This document shows, one piece after another, positions 14,837 to 19,098 of a stretch of 19,098 nt of DNA. Location: positions 1-19,098 of the forward strand of contig CABUUK010000046.1 in assembly GCA_902494765.1 (NCBI GenBank). Direction: 5' to 3'. Below the pieces are notes generated by a model. That model made no database searches. It was given only the letters and a program-made list of their open reading frames with translations, and had not been told where the DNA came from. Numbering within the stretch: the stretch's first letter is position 1; every line of letters starts with the position of its first letter. Made by a program: the position numbers and the translations under genes. The DNA is from an uncultured Collinsella sp. (GTDB taxonomy: Bacteria > Actinomycetota > Coriobacteriia > Coriobacteriales > Coriobacteriaceae).

Positions 14837-14894
14837 AAAAGCCCCCCACAACCACGTCCTTCATCCGCCCACACAATCCGAGGACGTAGTCGCA

Positions 14895-15019
14895 GCAGGA
14901 TCTGAGGGCTGACCTTCGCGGACACTCCGCAGGACGAAAGAACCCCCGCCGCACGTAGTGCGCAGCGGGGGTTCTTTCATGTCCGAGGACGTCCGCGAAG
15001 GCTAGCCCTCAGATCCTGC
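14895..15019. repeat. nifJ: 125-nt near-palindrome after PFOR
   Basis: Outer arms GCAGGATCTGAGGGC (14895-14909) and its complement (15005-15019) pair over 15 bp. After a 3-nt internal loop a further 11 bp pair (14913-14923 with 14991-15001). The centre is a perfect 14-bp stem (14936-14949 with 14965-14978) containing CCCCCGC, itself capped by GCAC-GTA-GTGC. It begins 10 nt past the PFOR stop. The inner stem followed by TTCTTTC could terminate transcription in either direction. The long outer arms are more than a terminator needs and suggest a mobile-repeat origin. Confidence 0.75.
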
Positions 15020-15029
15020 GGTGGGAGAC

Positions 15030-18000
15030 CTAGGCCTCGTTATACACCGTTTTGAGCTTCAGCAGGTGCTGATAGCGGTCCATAGCAGCCTGCTCATTCT
15101 CCTTGAAGAGCTCCTCGGCGCGCTCGGGGAAGGAACGCGTCAGCGAAGCGTAACGGGCCTCGTTCATCAGGAACTCCTGATAACCGCCCGCGGGCTCCTT
15201 GGAATCGAGCGAGAACTTCTTGCCGGCAGCAGCCTCGGGGTTGAAGCGGAAGAGGTTCCAGTAACCGCACTCGACAGCCTTCTTCATCTCGGCCTGGCAG
15301 TTCTGCATGCCACCCTTCTTGATGGAGTGCATCTCGCAGGGGCTGTAGCCGATGATGAGGGACGGGCCGTCGTAGGCCTCGGCCTCGTGAATGGCCTTGA
15401 GGGTCTGAGCCGGGTTGGCGCCCATGGCGACCTGCGCCACGTAGACGTAGCCGTAGCTCATGGCGATCTCGGCCAGGGACTTCTTCTTGGTCACCTTACC
15501 GGCAGCGGCGAACTGAGCGACCTGGCCCAGGTTCGAGGCCTTGGAGGCCTGACCGCCGGTGTTGGAGTAGACCTCGGTGTCGAAGACGAAGACGTTGACG
15601 TTGTGGCCGGAAGCCAGGACGTGGTCCAGGCCACCGAAGCCGATGTCATAGGCCCAGCCGTCGCCGCCGAAGATCCAGAAGGACTTCTTGGTGAGGTAAG
15701 CCTTGTCGGCGAGGATCGCCTTGGAAGCGTCGCAGCCGCACTTCTCGAGCTCGGCAACGTAGGCAGCGGCAGCGGCCTTGGAGGCCTCGACGTCGTTGAC
15801 GGAGTCGATCCAAGCCTGGCCGGCGGCCTTGAGCTCATCGGACGGACCATCGGCAGCGATGATGTCCTGGGTAGCGGCGATCAGCTTCTTCTGGACGGCC
15901 TCGTAACCGACGGCCATGCCCAGACCGTGCTCGGCATTGTCCTCGAACAGGGAGTTGTTCCACGCCGGGCCGTGACCGTCCTTGTCCTTGCAGTAAGGAG
16001 CGGTGGCAGCGGGGTTGCCCCAAATGGAGGAGCAGCCGGTGGCGTTGGAAATGAACATGCGGTCGCCGGCGACCTGGGTCACCAGACGTGCATAGGCGGT
16101 CTCGGCGCAGCCGGCGCAGGAGCCGGAGAACTCCAGGTAGGGCTGCTTAAACTGGCTGCCCTTGACGTTGGCCGCGATGAGCTCCTTCTTCTCGGAGACG
16201 TTCTCGACCATATAGTCCCAAACGGGCTGCTGGTCCATCTCCTGCTCGGTGGGAACCATCTCGAGGGCGCCCTTGGGGCAAACCTTGACGCAGTTGGTGC
16301 AACCCATGCAGTCGAGCGGGGACACAGCCATGGTGAACTTCATGCCCTTGGCCTTGGGGCCCATGGCGTCGAGCGTGCGGGTAGCCTCGGGCGCGGCGGC
16401 AGCCTCGTCCTCGGTCATCGCGAACGGACGGATGGTGGCATGCGGGCACACGTAGGCGCACTGGTTGCACTGGATGCACTTGGTCTCGTCCCAGTGAGGA
16501 ACGACCACGGCGACGCCGCGCTTCTCGTATGCGGAGGCGCCCAGCTCAAACTGGCCGTCGGCGCAATCGACAAAGGCGGAAACGGGCAGGCTGTCGCCGT
16601 CCATGCGATCGATGGGCTCGAGCAGGTTCTTGACCTGCTGGGCGATAGCGGACTTGGTCTCCTCGGAGAGCTCGACGGGAGCAACATCCTCGGCGGTAGC
16701 CCAGTCGGCCGGAACCTCGAACTTACGGAAAGCGGTAGCGCCGGCATCGATGGCCTTGTGATTGGCGTCGACGATGGCCTGGCCCTTCTTCATGTAGGAC
16801 TTGGTAGCCGCGTCCTTCATGTACTGCAGGGCGTCCTCGGCGGGCAGGACCTTGGCCAGCGCGAAGAAGGCGGACTGGAGCACCGTGTTGGTGCGCTTGC
16901 CCATGCCGACCTTGGCGGCCAGGTCGATAGCGTCAATCAGGTAAACGTTGACGTTGTTGTTCGCGATGTAGCGCTTGGCCACGGCGGGCATGTGCTCGGC
17001 GAACTCCTCGTCGCTCCACTGGCAGTTGACCAGGAAGGTGCCGTCCGGCTTGACGTCGCGGACCATCTTGAAGCCCTTAACGATGTAGCTGGGGTTATGG
17101 CAGGCGACAAAGTCGGCCTTGGTCACGTAGTACGGCGAGCGAATCGGGGAATCACCAAAGCGCAGGTGCGAGACGGTGACGCCGCCGGTCTTCTTGGAGT
17201 CGTACTGGAAGTAGGCCTGGACGTACTTGTCGGTGTGGTCGCCGATGATCTTAATCGAGTTCTTGTTGGCGCCGACGGTACCGTCGCCACCCAGACCCCA
17301 GAACTTGCACTCGATGGTGCCGGGGGCTGCGGTGTTGGGCGTATCCTCGGCCTCGGGCAGGCTCAGGTTGGTCACGTCATCGACAATGCCGATGGTGAAC
17401 TCGCGCTTGGGCTCGTCCTTCTTGAGCTCCTCGAAGACAGCGAACGCGGACGCGGGAGGCGTGTCCTTGCTGCCCAGGCCATAACGGCCGCCGACGACCT
17501 TGATGCCCGTCTTGCCGGCCTCGTAGAGAGCGGAGACGACGTCCTGGTAGAGCGGCTCGCCGATGGAACCCGGCTCCTTGGTACGGTCCATGACGGCGAT
17601 CTTCTGGACGGTCTCGGGGAGAACGTCGACGAAGTGCTTGATGGAGAACGGACGGAACAGACGAACCTTGACCAGGCCGACCTTCTCGCCGTGAGCGTTG
17701 AGGTAGTCGATGACTTCCTCAAGCACGTCGCAGAAGGAGCCCATGCACACGACGACGCGATCGGCATCGGGAGCGCCGTAGTAGTTGAACAGGCCGTAAT
17801 CGGTGCCGAGCTTCTCGTTGATCTTCTTCATGTAGCCCTCGACGACGGCGGGAAGCTCGTCGTAGACCTTGTTGCAGGCCTCACGGTTCTGGAAGAAGAT
17901 ATCGCCGTTCTCGTGGCTACCGCGGGTGTGCGGGTGCTCAGGGTTGAGCGCGTGGTCGCGGAAAGCCTGGACGGCGTCCATGTCGCACATCTCGGCCAGA

Positions 18001-18569
18001 TCCTTGTAGTCCCACATGGCGACCTTCTGGATCTCGTGGCTGGTGCGGAAGCCGTCGAAGAAGTTAAGGAACGGGGTCTTACCCTCGATGGCGGCAAGGT
18101 GAGCCACCGGCGAGAGGTCCATGACCTCCTGGACGTTGCCCTCGGCGAGCATGGCGAAACCGGTCTGGCGGCAGGCCATGACGTCGGAGTGATCGCCAAA
18201 AATGTTCAGGGCGTGGGAAGCGACGCAACGCGCGGAGACGTGGAAGACGCCCGGGAGCTGCTCGCCCGCGATCTTGTACATGTTCGGAATCATCAGGAGC
18301 AGACCCTGAGAAGCCGTGTAGGTGGTGGTCAGAGCACCGGCACCCAGCGAACCGTGAACGGTACCGGCTGCACCTGCCTCGGACTCCATCTCGACGACCT
18401 TGACCGGGGTGCCGAAGATGTTCTTGCGACCCTGGGCCGCCCACTGGTCGACATGGTCGGCCATCGGGCTGGACGGCGTAATGGGATAAATTCCCGCTAC
18501 CTCGGTGTACGCATACGAAACATATGCGGCCGCCTCGTTGCCGTCCATAGACTTAAACTTACGCGCCAT
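15030..18569 (-). CDS. nifJ: pyruvate:ferredoxin (flavodoxin) oxidoreductase, single-chain
   Basis: A 1179-aa full-length PFOR that oxidises pyruvate and CoA to acetyl-CoA and CO2 while reducing ferredoxin, the core anaerobic route. The pyruvate-binding N-domain has YPITPSSP with T31 and SAR with R114, at the same positions as T31 and R114 of the Desulfovibrio africanus enzyme. Two 4Fe-4S ferredoxin motifs are complete: C698, C701, C704, C708 and C754, C757, C760, C764. The third cluster fits C818, C821, C846 and C1078. The thiamine diphosphate site is GDGWAYDIG (969-977) with NTGGQ (1003-1007). The ATG at 18569 follows a GAGAGGAGAGGGG site; the frame extends 28 codons further but without a good start. 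Codon use is extremely restricted, suggesting very high expression. Confidence 0.97.
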   Translation of the reverse strand: MARKFKSMDGNEAAAYVSYAYTEVAGIYPITPSSPMADHVDQWAAQGRKNIFGTPVKVVEMESEAGAAGTVHGSLGAGALTTTYTASQGLLLMIPNMYKIAGEQLPGVFHVSARCVASHALNIFGDHSDVMACRQTGFAMLAEGNVQEVMDLSPVAHLAAIEGKTPFLNFFDGFRTSHEIQKVAMWDYKDLAEMCDMDAVQAFRDHALNPEHPHTRGSHENGDIFFQNREACNKVYDELPAVVEGYMKKINEKLGTDYGLFNYYGAPDADRVVVCMGSFCDVLEEVIDYLNAHGEKVGLVKVRLFRPFSIKHFVDVLPETVQKIAVMDRTKEPGSIGEPLYQDVVSALYEAGKTGIKVVGGRYGLGSKDTPPASAFAVFEELKKDEPKREFTIGIVDDVTNLSLPEAEDTPNTAAPGTIECKFWGLGGDGTVGANKNSIKIIGDHTDKYVQAYFQYDSKKTGGVTVSHLRFGDSPIRSPYYVTKADFVACHNPSYIVKGFKMVRDVKPDGTFLVNCQWSDEEFAEHMPAVAKRYIANNNVNVYLIDAIDLAAKVGMGKRTNTVLQSAFFALAKVLPAEDALQYMKDAATKSYMKKGQAIVDANHKAIDAGATAFRKFEVPADWATAEDVAPVELSEETKSAIAQQVKNLLEPIDRMDGDSLPVSAFVDCADGQFELGASAYEKRGVAVVVPHWDETKCIQCNQCAYVCPHATIRPFAMTEDEAAAAPEATRTLDAMGPKAKGMKFTMAVSPLDCMGCTNCVKVCPKGALEMVPTEQEMDQQPVWDYMVENVSEKKELIAANVKGSQFKQPYLEFSGSCAGCAETAYARLVTQVAGDRMFISNATGCSSIWGNPAATAPYCKDKDGHGPAWNNSLFEDNAEHGLGMAVGYEAVQKKLIAATQDIIAADGPSDELKAAGQAWIDSVNDVEASKAAAAAYVAELEKCGCDASKAILADKAYLTKKSFWIFGGDGWAYDIGFGGLDHVLASGHNVNVFVFDTEVYSNTGGQASKASNLGQVAQFAAAGKVTKKKSLAEIAMSYGYVYVAQVAMGANPAQTLKAIHEAEAYDGPSLIIGYSPCEMHSIKKGGMQNCQAEMKKAVECGYWNLFRFNPEAAAGKKFSLDSKEPAGGYQEFLMNEARYASLTRSFPERAEELFKENEQAAMDRYQHLLKLKTVYNEA

Positions 18570-18856
18570 ATACCCCTCTCCTCTCATATAGGTATACAGG
18601 CCCCGGCGATCGCCGGGATGTTGGCGTGATGGGATTTTCGCTGTTGCTTCCAATCATCTGGCAGGCGGACTCAGCAGCAGGTACATGGCGTGGAGAGAAG
18701 GCATGCCGAGGCGAGGAGGGCTGCACGCGCTCCACAAGCCCAGCTACCCGTCTTGCACATGACCGAGCGCCGCAAAGGCCGCATGTCGAATGCTCCCGGG
18801 CACGCCCCGGCGATGGGAAGCGCCCGCAACGGAAATCCGCATGCGGGTTTATTGTA
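18570..18856 (-). promoter_or_regulatory. nifJ: possible long leader of PFOR
   Basis: No other gene fits here. On the minus strand a good -10 hexamer TACAAT lies at 18856-18851, but its -35 is unclear (a TTGACG is only 6 nt away). Transcription from it would give a leader of about 275 nt. This would open with a hairpin, CCCGCA/TGCGGG with inner CGGA/TCCG (18847-18823), continue through CCGGG/CCCGG and GCAT/ATGC hairpins, and end with a perfect 16-nt palindrome CCCGGCGATCGCCGGG (18602-18617), 33 nt before the ATG. No known riboswitch class was recognised. Confidence 0.4.
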
Positions 18857-18899
18857 CCCCGCCGTCAAGTGTAATTTCGGCAAATATAGGCGGGCGGTA

Positions 18900-18938
18900 A
18901 AGGTATACCTTGGGTGACTGCCAAGGGCCAAAATGGCC
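18900..18938. other. two palindromes in the PFOR upstream spacer
   Basis: AAGGTATACCTT (18900-18911) is a perfect 12-bp palindrome and could be a dimeric-regulator site. A second GTATAC occurs at 18592-18597, near the PFOR start. GGCCA-AAA-TGGCC (18926-18938) is a small hairpin without a T-run. Confidence 0.4.
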
Positions 18939-18973
18939 TCTCCATCCCCAGGCGACCGGCTCTGGCGCGCCGA

Positions 18974-19021
18974 GGAGTGTCCCCAAGTGCCGGCAGAAAA
19001 GGAACGTCCCTAACTGCCGGC
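18974..19021 (-). repeat. array of two 21-nt units with TTGGGGAC-like core
   Basis: On the minus strand two 21-nt units lie at 19021-19001 and 18994-18974, a 27-nt period with a 6-nt spacer. Each has the head GCCGGCA, one extra base, the core TTAGGGAC or TTGGGGAC, and a tail ending TCC. The first base of the first head is the last base of the TAG stop of the gene entering from the right. Same unit length, period and core as the array at 13220-13304. Confidence 0.75.
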
Positions 19022-19098
19022 TAGAGGGCGCCGAAGAGGATGGCGTAGGTAGTGGATTCGCCGAGCTTGAGCTCGTCGCCGGGGTTGAGCTGGGCGGA
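19021..19098 (-). CDS. C-terminal end of a gene, possibly FHA-domain protein (partial)
   Basis: The last 25 codons and TAG stop of a minus-strand gene that enters from beyond the window. The codons end mainly in C or G, as in neighbouring genes. The peptide contains LNPGDELKLGES followed by TTYAILFGAL, which resembles the final strands of a forkhead-associated domain, where an LxxGDxLxLG pattern precedes a short hydrophobic strand. FHA domains bind phosphothreonine peptides. With so few residues the family call is tentative, but the coding frame itself looks real. Confidence 0.5.
   Translation of the reverse strand, partial: SAQLNPGDELKLGESTTYAILFGAL

Larger units (their letters stand above)
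14375..14894. other. gene-free spacer upstream of carbamate kinase
   Basis: About 520 nt without a convincing gene. The half nearest carbamate kinase (about 14440-14700) is visibly richer in A and T than the rest of the window. It holds a candidate promoter, a palindrome ACTTATAAGT (14678-14687) and a weak hairpin CCCCT/AGGGG near 14697-14718 followed by CTTTTC on the plus strand. From about 14786 the sequence turns GC-rich and hairpin-forming. A plus-strand frame through the region has no good start and crosses the hairpins. Confidence 0.55.

Noticed and set aside
14514..14912. A 132-codon plus-strand frame in the spacer before carbamate kinase
   Set aside because: It begins at TTG without a ribosome-binding site and runs through a perfect hairpin and the arm of the large palindrome. 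An internal ATG has only GAGG at 3 nt. The translation resembles no protein.
15021..18629. A 1200-codon open frame on the plus strand opposite PFOR
   Set aside because: It mirrors the PFOR gene. The restricted C/G-ending codons of PFOR remove stops from the opposite strand. The translation is repetitive (Leu, Gly, Val, Asp) with no domain.

Overview
The window looks like a chromosomal segment of a GC-rich, anaerobic, gut-type actinobacterium of the class Coriobacteriia, most likely Collinsella or a close relative. This is inferred from several things together: a single-chain pyruvate:ferredoxin oxidoreductase, LytS/LytR-type two-component pairs, a zinc-dependent phospholipase C family protein, a UMF1-type transporter, GC-rich third codon positions and short repeat-filled spacers. 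No rRNA, tRNA, CRISPR array, transposase or phage gene was seen. Species identity cannot be fixed from the sequence alone.

Layout. Positions 1-280 hold a ~100-bp inverted-repeat element and a terminator, with no gene. From 281 to 11867 every gene is on the minus strand. In order of transcription (right to left) they are: an APC-family amino-acid permease, a metal-dependent amidohydrolase, histidine kinase 2, response regulator 2, a zinc-dependent phospholipase C-like protein, a UMF1-type MFS transporter, a family 2 glycosyltransferase, histidine kinase 1, response regulator 1, and a YfcE-like phosphodiesterase. The only complete plus-strand gene is a membrane-anchored C39-like cysteine peptidase (12222-13223). 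Carbamate kinase (13412-14374) and pyruvate:ferredoxin oxidoreductase (15030-18569) follow on the minus strand. A truncated minus-strand gene, possibly with an FHA domain, runs off the right edge.

How the genes fit together. The two kinase/regulator pairs are clear paralogues, each with an N-terminal membrane segment, a GAF-like sensor region and a LytTR DNA-binding output. One pair is translationally coupled to a glycosyltransferase and the other precedes the phospholipase-like gene, which suggests duplicated envelope-sensing modules. The permease and amidohydrolase look like an import-and-hydrolyse unit for an amino acid, dipeptide or other nitrogen compound. Carbamate kinase could harvest ATP from carbamoyl phosphate, but no carbamoyltransferase or deiminase lies in the window. 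Permease, amidohydrolase, carbamate kinase and PFOR share a strongly restricted, C/G-ending codon use typical of highly expressed genes. The signalling genes and the peptidase do not.

The non-coding sequence is rich in structure. There are two arrays of a 21-nt repeat unit at 27-nt spacing, each starting on a stop codon. There is also a 125-nt near-palindrome after PFOR, a structured divergent spacer at 11868-12221, an AT-rich spacer upstream of carbamate kinase, and three terminators placed 24-40 nt before the next co-directional gene.
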